Shown here: piece by piece, positions 26,701-34,831 of the stretch
How the letters are laid out: every line of letters begins with the position of its first letter
Position numbering within the stretch: position 1 is the stretch's first letter
Origin: Clostridium sp. 12(A)
GTDB taxonomy: Bacteria > Bacillota > Clostridia > Lachnospirales > Lachnospiraceae
DNA: 64,000 nt
NCBI GenBank assembly: GCA_000526575.1
Contig: JAGI01000002.1
Coordinates: 2,136,001-2,200,000, forward strand
Direction: 5' to 3'
Notes under the pieces: model-generated
The model's input: the letters and a program-made list of their open reading frames with translations, nothing else
Told to the model about the DNA's origin: nothing
Database searches by the model: none
Program-made: the position numbers and the translations under genes

Positions 26701-27067
26701 TAAAATCGGCATTCAAGGCGGACTAATCGGTAACAGTACCCCCTTTGACCGGGAAGCAAAAATGAAGCTCTTAGGTCTTAAGAAACTGGAGCCCGACGAA
26801 TTTCCAACAATTCTTCATAAAAATGAAGCCGTTTTCAACACTGAACAGCAGGATACTCTTCTCTCCAACTTGGGCCAGGCCTGGAACTATACTCCATTTT
26901 CTTCATCATTTCTCACAGACATATCAAAAGGAGTGGAACAGACAACCACGAATTTCGAATTTGGAGATATCCGCATAGAATCATGCAGCAATGCAGATGA
27001 GCTGGCACAAGGCATCTTAAATGGCGGCCTGAGAAATGCCATGATTCAGCATACAGGAAAGCGTTAA
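20720..27067 (+). CDS. Phage tail tape measure protein
   Basis: 2115 residues, helical and coiled-coil for most of its length. Residues about 165-340 form the conserved core found in TP901-type tape measures (LKEISSILNDISKAAGMSREEI ... KSGYGSVSKELGKLS). A hydrophobic segment lies near 585-610 (MSGIVAIAMQVLSMAVSALG). Long heptad regions span about 620-720 and 1330-1850. The C-terminus has a Gly-rich stretch (YIGGGWVSGGPGDPGA). At about 0.15 nm per residue the tail would be roughly 300 nm, similar to SPbeta. The central third (about 22.1-24.3 kb) is clearly more AT-rich than both ends, suggesting allele swapping within the gene. Confidence 0.95.
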   Translation: MADNDSMLKLTAALDKAKSTKQLNQDIKNIEKTINQLHLMAKLYQGESRTQVNASIKELEKKVDVIRLKAEIDNKKLKADLENALSSVSLKEIKISEQGMKVSAMKIAQSLNSVLSKYTILPKIDIKPEGLKKDLTGIQSKINSVTTAFGLARTGIVKFKQSTATLKEISSILNDISKAAGMSREEIKKLGKESFQSAGAYGASAKDYLLSVLSMAKSGYGSVSKELGKLSLLAQSLGSVSAAAADSFIKSMDTAYQYSGNVEELTRALEGVISVSMQSKIPLAELTTAMEANAASAAKAGIGIDQLTAAEATLIASSSQSGSLVGQSFQSVLDQRDRMNQSSQQLTEPIKRLEEMANSYSSISSQNDVSLFGDMDSQEMSNPIKVLLEQWSLYEQLLSNYSNGSQAAMEAASATANTWESQLISLQNSWDSFIYSLTSQNQSLGVGLFLEQTLVSLETVEENLKQIPQMLEGINGITPNADNKSLKSDSTMSPISFDVKSILEPANNLLDFSKSVDELEESLIKGEYGLNIFSASVAKSHVTLKDYLATCTKKAPASLSGYKAHLKNTGIETDLLRSKTILLNAAMSGIVAIAMQVLSMAVSALGQAIYDHYHQVEIAEKALADAEQKLEDSNSRITSINDKLKETADRLNELNAKGKLTFVEQEEVEKLKTYNEELNRQLLAEKAINEYNKQNERKKTLDYLNAETDYTEYNGFTPSLPNRAGAPVSQAKIFTRSGTVLDKTSSELAEIERLKSELEGKKVEVDRIKASDPKGYKWDIKYQNTDKERTILEGRIKELETTLAEEIPKITEKLYSLDSKNDKDAISKIKFILNSYIRQSPDITPEEKFNNIWNSEEFSNSKNLLTTQVGSGNFIGIKPIFDINLQKLASETGLGYAETYQKVISAAQQQINDEMNNNFIKSFSGLPINEIKDYFNQLDTGDLNETTITSFENLNKIIQSTGVSSASAIENIKNFSKNIDFTPELEANMKKVADLVNSINQEFQNTDKISSSSLKSMANQFPAMESDIENYKNGLISSKALHDQLLEVYKNDAESFQVNMVNKLSENDSFYDNVRKNNQSLFVDLAIAYKDDLKNWKNLMTAKGRMKLALEKTLSGMWTGKYGEAGSYGSFENNIKEGKDGQVTVISDDPTAIYEKGFQNIEAEAYKYNVLIRQLNEAAKAEITMPEITNSNSGSKATSSPNKTSSVQKQKFDWAERHEKYQDDKRSKLKDASSNTYIDYLGISENDFKRGKEILDNEAPTIEQLEELKNMAEKSGISINDLTRTLTSGTWTASRQSALQQLVEHDKAALEDQTKIIDQYQSQYDAALSKIDPDYRSKIETGELSTENLSGAEAENVQSAIDAYDKLKASKNKQIDLQKNYTESFMASYENQAAAVKAENDELKASSSLIEKQIAYMKSAGELIDASIYNKLIEQSEKQEANTQRLIEIKRKEMQDLRKQNQNSENSESYQKLEQEVSDLESSILDLKKSQEEYNFQLLKMPIEHMETVAGMYKNIQSAMENWNSELEASGKKADSNYYQKLISNGFTLMDQYQKQAALIEDVMNEYDAGTDNWNELYSKLQNVNSEMSSMVQNLHKWNEALLKMPLEKITANSSDLQKLLSGLESVKGEYDTVISAVTGAINDQVKAINEQKEAVNEEYEASKKSLQDKLDLLSKQNEKLKLQQRYEQSLYDLQKVNRQATEKVIRDGQTVYEQDADKLRQAKEAVQDAKFDLETNELKTQIDNLQETLNGLNDTYQEQLESLQKISDKWSEINGKISQAQNESKADEILGKGWKDKILSGNDTQLFQNITQMYTGISEQILQYKEQIDATNQISTLLESYIASYKEGTLSYNQALTGINNLLSQLNQKMPAVDGLQNLYDYYGAIKGTAANGDSIFSEIQKSLAATAGDLVKSLEQYNKNYGAISEYTSSWQQLTDNVASMLRVLKEVRDNLKSTEDDDDEDKKSNKKSNGEPYIGGGWVSGGPGDPGARSLKIGIQGGLIGNSTPFDREAKMKLLGLKKLEPDEFPTILHKNEAVFNTEQQDTLLSNLGQAWNYTPFSSSFLTDISKGVEQTTTNFEFGDIRIESCSNADELAQGILNGGLRNAMIQHTGKR

Positions 27068-27101
27068 CAATGACGGAGAAATGGAAAGGAAGTGAACTCA
27101 A

Positions 27102-27374
27102 TTGAATCTGCAAGATGTCTATAAAAAGCTGGTGGAGGACATTCATTACTTATTTAAAAATGCAGCCGAAACCATGAAATTTGACCGCACATTCCGTGCC
27201 AAGGTCATTGGCCCTGCTGCCAAAGGGAAATACACCATTTCCTACAAAAATAGAACGCTCACAGCCAGAGGCAGCCAAAATCTTTTACCAAATGATACTG
27301 TTTGGGTCTGCGCTCCCTGTAATGACTGGAATTCCTTATTTATTCAGGCAACAGAGCCAAAAGAGAGTTCCTGA
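27102..27374 (+). CDS. 90-residue baseplate-region protein
   Basis: TTG start with GGAAGTG upstream, 34 bases after the tape measure. Residues 30-85 (FRAKVIGPAAKGKYTISYKNRTL ... NDTVWVCAPCNDW) form a compact beta domain that looks like an OB or SH3-like barrel, often found in tail-tip proteins. A structural tail-tip role is inferred from position; no specific family recognised. Confidence 0.75.
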   Translation: MNLQDVYKKLVEDIHYLFKNAAETMKFDRTFRAKVIGPAAKGKYTISYKNRTLTARGSQNLLPNDTVWVCAPCNDWNSLFIQATEPKESS

Positions 27375-27420
27375 CCAAAACAGAACCGGATAACCACTCA
27401 AATAAGAAAAGGAGCAGACT

Positions 27421-28476
27421 ATGTATGCAACCATACACCCAATAGAACCATTTGATTCGTCAACTGGAACTACCATTCATTTTTCCTGGCAGGGGAATCA
27501 GATTTACAAAGCAAGGTGCCTCATTAAAGACAATGCTTCTGGAACAACCGTTTACGATAAAACGATCAGCACCATGAAACAAAGCTATTCTCTTCCAGCC
27601 GATACCGGTCTAAAAAACGGCGGCTATTATGTAGCTTATTTATCCGTTTTCGACGTAGACGACAAAGAGTCCACCCTGCAAAGCATAGGAACACCATTTT
27701 ACTGCTATGAGACACCGGAATTTAAATTGTCCGTAAATGCTGGTGATATTTTAAAATCATCAGCATTTCAAACTGGACTCGTCTACTCCCAGAAGCAGAA
27801 TGAGCCCCTTAATTCCTTTTGCATTACGCTCTACACCTATCAGAAAACAGAGCTGCAGACCTCTGGCGATCTATACGATACCAGTGAATTAACGTATCTC
27901 ATTTCTGGACTTGAAAATGCAAAACAGTACTACATAAGAGCAACAGGAAAGACCCTTCATAACATGAGCCTGGATACCGGCTATATATTATTTACCGTAT
28001 CCTATACTCAGGCTCAGATTTTCAATCCTCTTGAGCTAAACAACAGAGCCGAGCACGGCGCCATAGAAATAAAAAGCAATATCATTTCAACCATTGGCAT
28101 CCCGGAAAAAGATGTCATATATCTTGAAAATGAATTTGCTGACTTAAGAGAGAATTCCGTCACCTATGATATCGGTTTTGAGGTAAAAGGAGACTTCACT
28201 AAGGCATTTCGCTTTCACCGACCGGTGTGTAATGCAAAAATCATTCATTTTACCAATAAAGACCAATGTCATGTAAACATTTATTACAGGGAAGGTATTT
28301 ATTCAGATTCTGGAGGAGAAAAAGCATTTTTTGAGCTGGAATCAGTCTCTTCCGGCGCCAAATATATTCTCTTTACCAAATACCTTCCAATCCCCAAGGA
28401 TACCCAGCAATTTGTGCTCTGCATTAACCGAACCAGCAGCTATTATGAAATGAAAGCTGATCTGGTAAACAAATAG
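27421..28476 (+). CDS. Tail-tip protein with Ig/FnIII-like domains
   Basis: 351 residues beginning MYATIHPIEPFDSSTG after AAAAGGAG. Two N-terminal fibronectin/Ig-like sandwiches (about 15-100 and 105-200, the latter with YLISGLENAKQYYIRATGKT) are followed by a beta-rich C-terminal domain. Such domains decorate phage tail tips and fibres and bind cell-surface sugars. No membrane segment. Operon with neighbours (16-base gap to the next gene). Confidence 0.75.
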   Translation: MYATIHPIEPFDSSTGTTIHFSWQGNQIYKARCLIKDNASGTTVYDKTISTMKQSYSLPADTGLKNGGYYVAYLSVFDVDDKESTLQSIGTPFYCYETPEFKLSVNAGDILKSSAFQTGLVYSQKQNEPLNSFCITLYTYQKTELQTSGDLYDTSELTYLISGLENAKQYYIRATGKTLHNMSLDTGYILFTVSYTQAQIFNPLELNNRAEHGAIEIKSNIISTIGIPEKDVIYLENEFADLRENSVTYDIGFEVKGDFTKAFRFHRPVCNAKIIHFTNKDQCHVNIYYREGIYSDSGGEKAFFELESVSSGAKYILFTKYLPIPKDTQQFVLCINRTSSYYEMKADLVNK

Positions 28477-28491
28477 AAAGGCGGTGATATT

Positions 28492-29385
28492 ATGTTTTTA
28501 GGAAGCTGTTTTGCCTCAAGCAAGGAATCCCTGGCCTCATCACCAGCCTCATCTTCTGACATTTCCGACCTAACCATAGCTTCAGCAGTCTATGATGAAA
28601 TATTCGCAACGGAAAAAGTAATTGAACTGTCAGAAGAAGACCATGCCTTTCCTTCTGTCTGGGGCTTTGATACCAGGCTTCACGCTCTGTTTCAGGGAAC
28701 CCTCTACGGTGGAAATGTCAGCTTTACAGAGAGCATCGTAGAATCCATACGAATTAAAAAGAAGGTAAAGGGCGATAAAAAATTTAAGACAATCTTTGAA
28801 AAGCCCATCCGCTCCAATGAAGATTTTAAAATAGAGTTAATGGATTACTATGAACCAGTAGGAACGGTGGAGTACGCCTATGTACCAGTCATTTCCGGCG
28901 GTGAAAATAACTATATTACAAACCGTGTAGAATCCTGGTTTGACTCCTATTTTATCTGTGAAAAGAATATCTCCTATCCTATGGTCCTGGACACAAGATT
29001 CGATAAAAAGCTGACTCAGCGCACCAATCTCATTGAGCTTTTGGGAAGAGAAAAGCCAGTGGTATTAAAGGGTGGAAAAATCCGATATTTCTCCGGAGAT
29101 ATCTCCTGTACCTTTATTGAATTAAAAGAAGATGGCTGGCAAACTCATTCGTCATGGGAATACCGAAATGGAATCTATGATTTCCTTACCAACGGCCAGC
29201 CAAAGATCCTGAAGGATTTTCTTGGAAATGTCTATATGGTGGCTGTCACAAGCAGTGATATCACAGAAGAATCCGATCATTATGAGCACGTAACCACGAA
29301 ATTCAGCGTTGCGGAATGCGGCAGTGCCTATGAAGCCGGAGACCTTTATGACAACGGCTTTATTGACGCCGACATTGACAGGTAG
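28492..29385 (+). CDS. Distal tail (Dit)-like protein
   Basis: 297 residues, RBS AAAGGCGG. The N-terminal 60 residues are Ser/Ala-rich. The remainder resembles the two-lobed distal tail proteins that close the tube and carry the hub: a beta sandwich with HALFQGTLYGGNVSFTESI, then IRYFSGDISCTFIEL and FLTNGQPKILKDFLGNVYMV, the typical Dit ending. It comes just before a hub-like protein, the usual order. Assignment by pattern and position. Confidence 0.7.
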   Translation: MFLGSCFASSKESLASSPASSSDISDLTIASAVYDEIFATEKVIELSEEDHAFPSVWGFDTRLHALFQGTLYGGNVSFTESIVESIRIKKKVKGDKKFKTIFEKPIRSNEDFKIELMDYYEPVGTVEYAYVPVISGGENNYITNRVESWFDSYFICEKNISYPMVLDTRFDKKLTQRTNLIELLGREKPVVLKGGKIRYFSGDISCTFIELKEDGWQTHSSWEYRNGIYDFLTNGQPKILKDFLGNVYMVAVTSSDITEESDHYEHVTTKFSVAECGSAYEAGDLYDNGFIDADIDR

Positions 29386-29393
29386 GTGATACA

Positions 29394-30890
29394 ATGGCAT
29401 ATGAAGTAACTCAAAAAGACTTGGATTTATTAAAGCAGGGCACCCAGGAAATATATTTAAAAGTTGAGCTAATGGATTCCACGTTTAAAACACTGGACTC
29501 CCTGGAAGGTCAAATCATAAATGACAGCTACAGCCAGGACAGCGAATCCATACAGCGCAGAAGTTACCAATTTGATCTGGCGGTCTTAAACTCTTCCTTT
29601 GTTATTGGGAAGGATAAAAAAATATGGCTGGACAAACGCCTGCGAGTCTTTTACGGAATCAAATCCGTAAGGACAAAAGAAATCATCTGGTATCAACTGG
29701 GAGTATTCTGCTATCTGAGCATGAAGTACTCCTTTTCTAATACCGAAAAAAAGCTATCCGTATCCTGTGGGGACTTAATGTCCCTATACGATGGCACTTT
29801 AAATGGCCATCTTCATGGATACGGCTCTTCCAACAACGCCCCAGATTATGCTGTTCAAAATCTCACCATACCAGCCGGGGAGGATATCCGGGCTTCTGTC
29901 ATTGCAACCATGAAGGAGGCCGGAATCGAAAAATATATTGTTGAGGACATTGGAAAACCCATTCCCTATGACTTGACCTTTGCAACCGGAAGTACATACG
30001 CTGATATCTGGCAAAAAATCCGGGATCTATACGATTCCTGGGAATTTTATTTTGATGCAGACGGAACCTTTATCTGGCGACAGATTCCCACCTGCTTGGA
30101 AGACCCGGTCATTTTAAACGATACGGTCATGCAGAACATCGTAGTAAATGAAAATGCAGATTCCAAATTTGACGGAATCTATAATGTCACTGAAGTCTGG
30201 GGCAAGGTATTAACACTGGAACAGGAAGACCGATACGCAGACACTTCCAGCTATACCAACAATACGTATGGGATTAACCTTAGTATGTACACGGCTTGGG
30301 AAAGCGTAGACAACCTGACACAGCTGGCATTTAAGGCAAGCGACGACAACCTTGCTGCGCCAAAATTTACAATCAACAACTTCTCTCCCACCATTCCTAT
30401 TTATGACGGTGATGGGAATCCATTGAAGCCAGGGGCGATGAAAAAGGATAATATTTACGTCTTCCGTTATAGACGTCTCACACCTGACCAAAACGCCTTG
30501 TTCCTGTTAGGTCAGTTTCAGTGCTATGGAAGATACGTGGAGGAATCACCGGATTGTCCCTACTCAGTGAAAAATATTGGTTACGAAATTTCGCAATCAG
30601 TAGACTACGGTAATTTAAGTGACGATGCGGCCTGCTACAATCAGGCAGAATTTCTAACCTATAAGTCAACCGCCATGTTGGATACCATAAATTTAAGTAC
30701 TTTAGTGGTTCCCTGGCTGGAAGTTAACACAAAACTCGAATACACTCCCAGATACAACAAGGAAACCAGCCAGTATATTGTTAAAAATCTAAGCTGGTCA
30801 ACTGGTGACGGAACAATGAGTATGACTCTTTATAAATTTTTAGAGAGCTATTCCTATGTATATGGGAGAAAAAAGAAAGGAGCTAATTAA
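29394..30890 (+). CDS. Tail hub / Tal-like baseplate protein
   Basis: 498 residues, RBS AGGTGA. N-terminal hub-like beta domains (about 15-150, KVELMDSTFKTLDSLEGQI ... LSVSCGDLMSLYDG) are followed by a central domain with YADIWQKIRDLYDSWEFYFDADGTFIW, characteristic of tail hub proteins of the DUF5048 kind and Tal-like N-termini. The C-terminal part contains a LEVNTKLEY motif seen in hub domains. There is no peptidase or lysozyme domain appended. Positioned directly after the Dit-like gene. Confidence 0.75.
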   Translation: MAYEVTQKDLDLLKQGTQEIYLKVELMDSTFKTLDSLEGQIINDSYSQDSESIQRRSYQFDLAVLNSSFVIGKDKKIWLDKRLRVFYGIKSVRTKEIIWYQLGVFCYLSMKYSFSNTEKKLSVSCGDLMSLYDGTLNGHLHGYGSSNNAPDYAVQNLTIPAGEDIRASVIATMKEAGIEKYIVEDIGKPIPYDLTFATGSTYADIWQKIRDLYDSWEFYFDADGTFIWRQIPTCLEDPVILNDTVMQNIVVNENADSKFDGIYNVTEVWGKVLTLEQEDRYADTSSYTNNTYGINLSMYTAWESVDNLTQLAFKASDDNLAAPKFTINNFSPTIPIYDGDGNPLKPGAMKKDNIYVFRYRRLTPDQNALFLLGQFQCYGRYVEESPDCPYSVKNIGYEISQSVDYGNLSDDAACYNQAEFLTYKSTAMLDTINLSTLVVPWLEVNTKLEYTPRYNKETSQYIVKNLSWSTGDGTMSMTLYKFLESYSYVYGRKKKGAN

Positions 30891-31517
30891 GTGAGCTATT
30901 CAGAATACCCACATAGTAAATTCCCAGAAACAATCTGCGACCTGCCAAACATGCAGGACGCCTCTGCCACTCTTCGCCCTGTAATTGAACAGTATAATGA
31001 GGCGTGGATGAATAATGATACGGACAAAATGGCTGCGCTGACAAATCAGTATCCAAATTTGACAAAATCATTATTTAATGCAGATAAATTCAACGTCCTG
31101 CTGGACGGAGTCAAGGCAACACAGAAGTTCTTTAAAGAAGAAGTCGATGAAATGATTCTAACAGTTGCTCAGAAAACAGTTGGGATTAATGATTCAGCGG
31201 AGGGTGAGGACAAGAAGAGAAATGCTTACTCCGCAGAAAAAACTGATTATTTAACCGGCGTTACCATTGCAACCGATATTGAAATACCAGTAGGTGCATG
31301 GGATGAGAATTTAACTTATACTTATTCATCTGATAAGATTCTGGAAAATGACAGAGTGAATGTGTTTTTTAACTCTGACAGTATGTTTCATGCTGCAAAA
31401 GCATTTATTGTTGTGAAAGAAAATACCGGCGCTGGGAACTTTTTATTAAAGGCTAATAAGCTGCCAAAAAGTGCATTGACTATTAGAGAAATTGAGGTGA
31501 TGAGAAAAGATGGCTAA
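30891..31517 (+). CDS. 208-residue tail-tip/fibre-associated protein
   Basis: GTG start after AAAGGAG, immediately following the hub stop. Helical N-terminal part (about 1-90) and a beta-rich C-terminal domain (about 115-208, YLTGVTIATDIEIPVGAWDEN). It overlaps the fibre gene by 8 bases. Probably an adaptor between hub and fibre; no recognised family. Confidence 0.7.
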   Translation: MSYSEYPHSKFPETICDLPNMQDASATLRPVIEQYNEAWMNNDTDKMAALTNQYPNLTKSLFNADKFNVLLDGVKATQKFFKEEVDEMILTVAQKTVGINDSAEGEDKKRNAYSAEKTDYLTGVTIATDIEIPVGAWDENLTYTYSSDKILENDRVNVFFNSDSMFHAAKAFIVVKENTGAGNFLLKANKLPKSALTIREIEVMRKDG

Positions 31518-32436
31518 ATATGGCGTAACTAATATTGCCGGCGGAGGTGGAATCGGATCCGATGAGGTCTCCGTTACAAAGGAATATGTATTAAATGGAA
31601 AAACCTATGTAGGCTCCGATACCAGTGATGAAATTAGTACTGGAACAATGGTTAATAATGGGGCTACAGGGAATCAGAATTTAAATGCTGGTGGCTCTTT
31701 TAGTGTCAAAAAGGGGTATCATGCTCAGGATTTTACAGTAAATGCTAATAATTTAGTAAGTCAGACACAGGGTACGGCAACCTCCGCACATATTTTAAGC
31801 GGCCAAACCGCTTGGGTCAATGGAAATAAAATTAATGGAGGTATACCCATTCAAAAAGGTGATGCAGCTCAAGATCAAGTTTGGAGCACTAACTGGACTA
31901 CTTCAGGAGATGGAAATATATTTATGGGTGTCCGTAATGGTCATTACTTAAATGGGGTAAATTGGATAAGAGCTAATGTTCCTAATTTTATAGCCAGTAA
32001 TATTAAAAAAGGAGTTAGTATTGGAGGAATAATTGGCACATTTGAGGGCTATGTGCCAATAGCTGCAGATTTGTATTTACGCGGAAATAATATTGCTAAT
32101 TGGATATCTGAAAATAGCGCAACTTTTGACACAGGACAGATATCTTCAAACTTTTATAATTTTGGCATCGGAGCAAATTTAAATCTAGTAGGAAAAACCC
32201 AACTAAATGTTCAAGGTATTGCTAAAGCTGGTTCAACTAAAACCTGGGTATTAACAAAAAAAAACAATCAAATTATACAAGAAAACTTAACAATACCTGC
32301 TTCCGGTCAGTTTACCTATTCCTTTAACATATCTGCATACCAAGTTTCTGATAATTTCAAGCTATATACTTATCATGAAAACGGTTCTAACTTAGGAGGT
32401 ATGTATATGGCAATATACAGAATATGGCTAAGTTGA
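31510..32436 (+). CDS. Tail fibre / receptor-binding protein
   Basis: 308 residues. The first 190 hold repeats typical of Gram-positive tail fibres: VLNGKTYVGSDTSDEISTG, NNGATGNQNLNAGGSFSVKKGYH, LSGQTAWVNGNKING and IKKGVSIGGIIGTFEG. The C-terminal 110 residues are a separate beta-rich domain, presumably the receptor-binding tip, and the DNA encoding it is markedly more AT-rich. It is the last gene of the module; no chaperone, holin or endolysin gene follows. Confidence 0.85.
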   Translation: MAKYGVTNIAGGGGIGSDEVSVTKEYVLNGKTYVGSDTSDEISTGTMVNNGATGNQNLNAGGSFSVKKGYHAQDFTVNANNLVSQTQGTATSAHILSGQTAWVNGNKINGGIPIQKGDAAQDQVWSTNWTTSGDGNIFMGVRNGHYLNGVNWIRANVPNFIASNIKKGVSIGGIIGTFEGYVPIAADLYLRGNNIANWISENSATFDTGQISSNFYNFGIGANLNLVGKTQLNVQGIAKAGSTKTWVLTKKNNQIIQENLTIPASGQFTYSFNISAYQVSDNFKLYTYHENGSNLGGMYMAIYRIWLS

Positions 32437-32649
32437 TTTTTTGTTGGCAACTTCATTAACATTTTAATAAGAATATTGAAAATTATTTAAATAGTACTTT
32501 TGATGAATAGATATGGATTAATTTAAACTAACTTAATTAATGATTTACTAATATTTGTTAAGGGTACCCTTACAATCCTAAAACTAATTTAGTTTGCAAG
32601 CAAGAACCGACGAAAAGAGGCTGCATAAAGTTAAACTTATGTTGATAAT

Positions 32650-32860
32650 CTAAGTTTACGTCTATATTTACTGTACTCAATTGTCCAAGTATAATCATTA
32701 TTTGTTTTTCGTTATTCCATTTAATGTGACTATCCAGGTGCTTTATGAAGTGCTCTATGGAAACGCCAATCCATGGTTTTCCATAGAGCATTTCATTTTT
32801 AATTGTCAAAGAAACTTCTCAGGCGAGTTTTCAGGTAAGCATCCATTCTTAGTAATAGAA
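32650..32860 (-). pseudogene. IS3-family (IS150 group) transposase remnant
   Basis: Reading the minus strand with one frame change gives GCLPENSPEKFL followed by LKNEMLYGKPWIG and then FIKHLDSHIKWNNEKQI, ILGQLS. This matches the C-terminal end of IS3/IS150 OrfB (consensus ENFFG-LK-E-, YNN-RI-, LGGLSP). Stops and frameshifts show it is decayed, and no terminal repeats were recognised. It marks the right edge of the tail locus; the remaining 32437-33192 is AT-rich and has no genes. Confidence 0.65.
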
Positions 32861-33192
32861 GGAGTTAATCCTGGTTTTTACACTCATTCTATCCAACCTG
32901 GTCATCTATAGTGTCGTGTCAAGCATAAGGCTTACAAGTTCCACCGTAGTACTTGTTCTAGTCAACCACCTAACTACTTGTTCAACAAAAACAATCAAGT
33001 ATTGGTGACAGATACGCATTTCCATCTAAAAGAGCAAATTAAGTTATATCAGCCTCCCCACACACACAAAGTAGATGGTGAGATGTATCCTGGTATCTGA
33101 ACAGTAGCACAGTTAGACCTATACATTTAAATTCTTTTAGTGATATACTTTTTAATTATTGGTGCAATTAGTAAGTATCTTAAAATAATTAT

Positions 33193-34410
33193 TTATGATA
33201 AACTAATACTATCAAACACCCCATCCAAATCCTTCACAATCCCTTCATCAATCATCCCCATCCCCGCCATATTCCCAAGCACCTTCATAGCCTCCCCATG
33301 AGCCATCCCCTTCCGATAAGGCCTCTCTTCCGTAAGCGCCTGATAAATATCAAGGCACCCCATCAGCCGTGAGTTAAAATCAAGCTCCTCCCCCTTCTTC
33401 CCAGACGGATACCCCTTCCCATTCAGCTTCTCATGATGATTCGCCGCCCATTCCGTAATATCCTCAAATCCACTAATCTTCTCAAGGGCAACCCTGGTAT
33501 AATACACATGCTTTTTCACAACCTTAAATTCCCTATCCGTAAGCGCCCTTGGACAATCCAATATACTATTAGGCACCGCTAACTTCCCCAGATCATGTAA
33601 ATCAGCTGCTATGATTAATTTTGTCCTCTCCTCCTCATCCTTTCCATAATAATCCGCCATTGCTGCTGCTTTTTCCGCGAGCCCACTGGAATGACGTTTC
33701 GTAAAATGAGACTTGGAGTCAATGATTCTGGAAAAAATCTTAGTAATCTTCTGAATTTCCTCAAAGGACAGCTGGCAGTCAAACTCAGGTATCACATCGG
33801 ATAGAGCTTTCCCTACATTCTCATCCGCCATCTTCTCCCAAATAGATAAATCCTCCGCCATCTTACGAAGTGCAATTCCCAAGTCCTTAGAGAACACTAT
33901 GCCTTCCTCTTGTTCAATCCATTGTACCAGTACATCCTTCCCATTCCCTGCTTCATCCGGCTGATATCTGTCCTCAAATCCATCTGCCGCTGCAATAATC
34001 TGAGAAATTAAAGGAATTTCATCTCCACTTAATCCATAGAATCCGCTTCCGTTATACCTTTCATGATGATAAAGAATCACATTTTCAGGAGCTGTAAGAA
34101 AAGGATACCCCTTAACATTCTTCTCTCCAATCACACAATGGGCCTTTGACCGTTCAAAATCATTAACCGAAAAATCTTCTCCCGCCGAAACCTCATATAA
34201 ACTGGACTCACTTAACCCATTGTCATGAAGCATAGCCAAAGCTGCCGTATCATATAGTTCTTCTTTTGATAATCCCAATTCTCTGGCAATGTATAAAGAA
34301 ATAAATGCCGTTCTTTTCCCGTGATTCGATTGTCTCCCCAACCGATCCATTTCCACAAAATCCAGTGCAAAAGAAACGGAAATCAAAAAATCATTTAAGC
34401 TGAATCTCAT
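33193..34410 (-). CDS. Tandem HD-GYP domain protein
   Basis: 405 residues with two HD domains. The first (about 20-150) keeps LHDNGL and YHHERYNGSGFYGL; the second (about 240-400) has AADLHDLGKLAVP and NHHEKLNGKGYPSG, close to the HD-GYP signature. HD-GYP proteins hydrolyse cyclic di-GMP; related HD domains act on other nucleotides. No signal or membrane segment, so it is cytoplasmic. The first domain's HDNG and non-canonical GYP region suggest one domain may be regulatory. It stands alone. Confidence 0.88.
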   Translation of the reverse strand: MRFSLNDFLISVSFALDFVEMDRLGRQSNHGKRTAFISLYIARELGLSKEELYDTAALAMLHDNGLSESSLYEVSAGEDFSVNDFERSKAHCVIGEKNVKGYPFLTAPENVILYHHERYNGSGFYGLSGDEIPLISQIIAAADGFEDRYQPDEAGNGKDVLVQWIEQEEGIVFSKDLGIALRKMAEDLSIWEKMADENVGKALSDVIPEFDCQLSFEEIQKITKIFSRIIDSKSHFTKRHSSGLAEKAAAMADYYGKDEEERTKLIIAADLHDLGKLAVPNSILDCPRALTDREFKVVKKHVYYTRVALEKISGFEDITEWAANHHEKLNGKGYPSGKKGEELDFNSRLMGCLDIYQALTEERPYRKGMAHGEAMKVLGNMAGMGMIDEGIVKDLDGVFDSISLS

Positions 34411-34708
34411 TATTATTATCCTCTCTCTCTTCGTATCATGTCGTAGCTAAAATGCCAAAAAAGGATGCTATACTTTTGTAAAAATCATGCCATCGTGCAC
34501 AAAATACAGTTCTTCCCATACATAAGATGCAATGGGCACCAATCTAATTTTATCAATAAAAAGAATAATGTCAACTATCTCCAATATTCTAAACCACTTA
34601 GAGCATCAAATCTATACTTTAATTCTATTACCCTTTCTCAATATCATTTAAAAAAATCCCCCCATCAAATACAAAAAAGTCTTCTTCCAGCCACTCTCTT
34701 ATATCCCT

Positions 34709-34766
34709 AAAAAAACTTACAGGAATCGCCCCCGGTGATTCTATCATCCAGCAACAATTCCTGTAA
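34709..34766 (-). terminator. Terminator of the small membrane protein gene
   Basis: Minus-strand hairpin with 10-bp arms TTACAGGAAT / ATTCCTGTAA (34757-34766 and 34717-34726), a 30-base loop, then GTTTTTTT. The rest of 34411-34831 shows nothing else I can support. Confidence 0.65.
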
Positions 34767-34831
34767 ACGTTCACTTTATCATACTAATAAATTTAGCCCC
34801 TTAATGAGGAGATTCCCTTATCTCATGTACC

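Noticed and set aside
14415..32436. R-type (contractile) tailocin or eCIS
   Set aside because: No sheath, no contractile baseplate wedge set and no AAA+ ATPase of the eCIS type. Gene order fits a flexible non-contractile tail.
31510..33192. Diversity-generating retroelement at the fibre gene
   Set aside because: No reverse transcriptase frame and no template/variable repeat pair found in the window.
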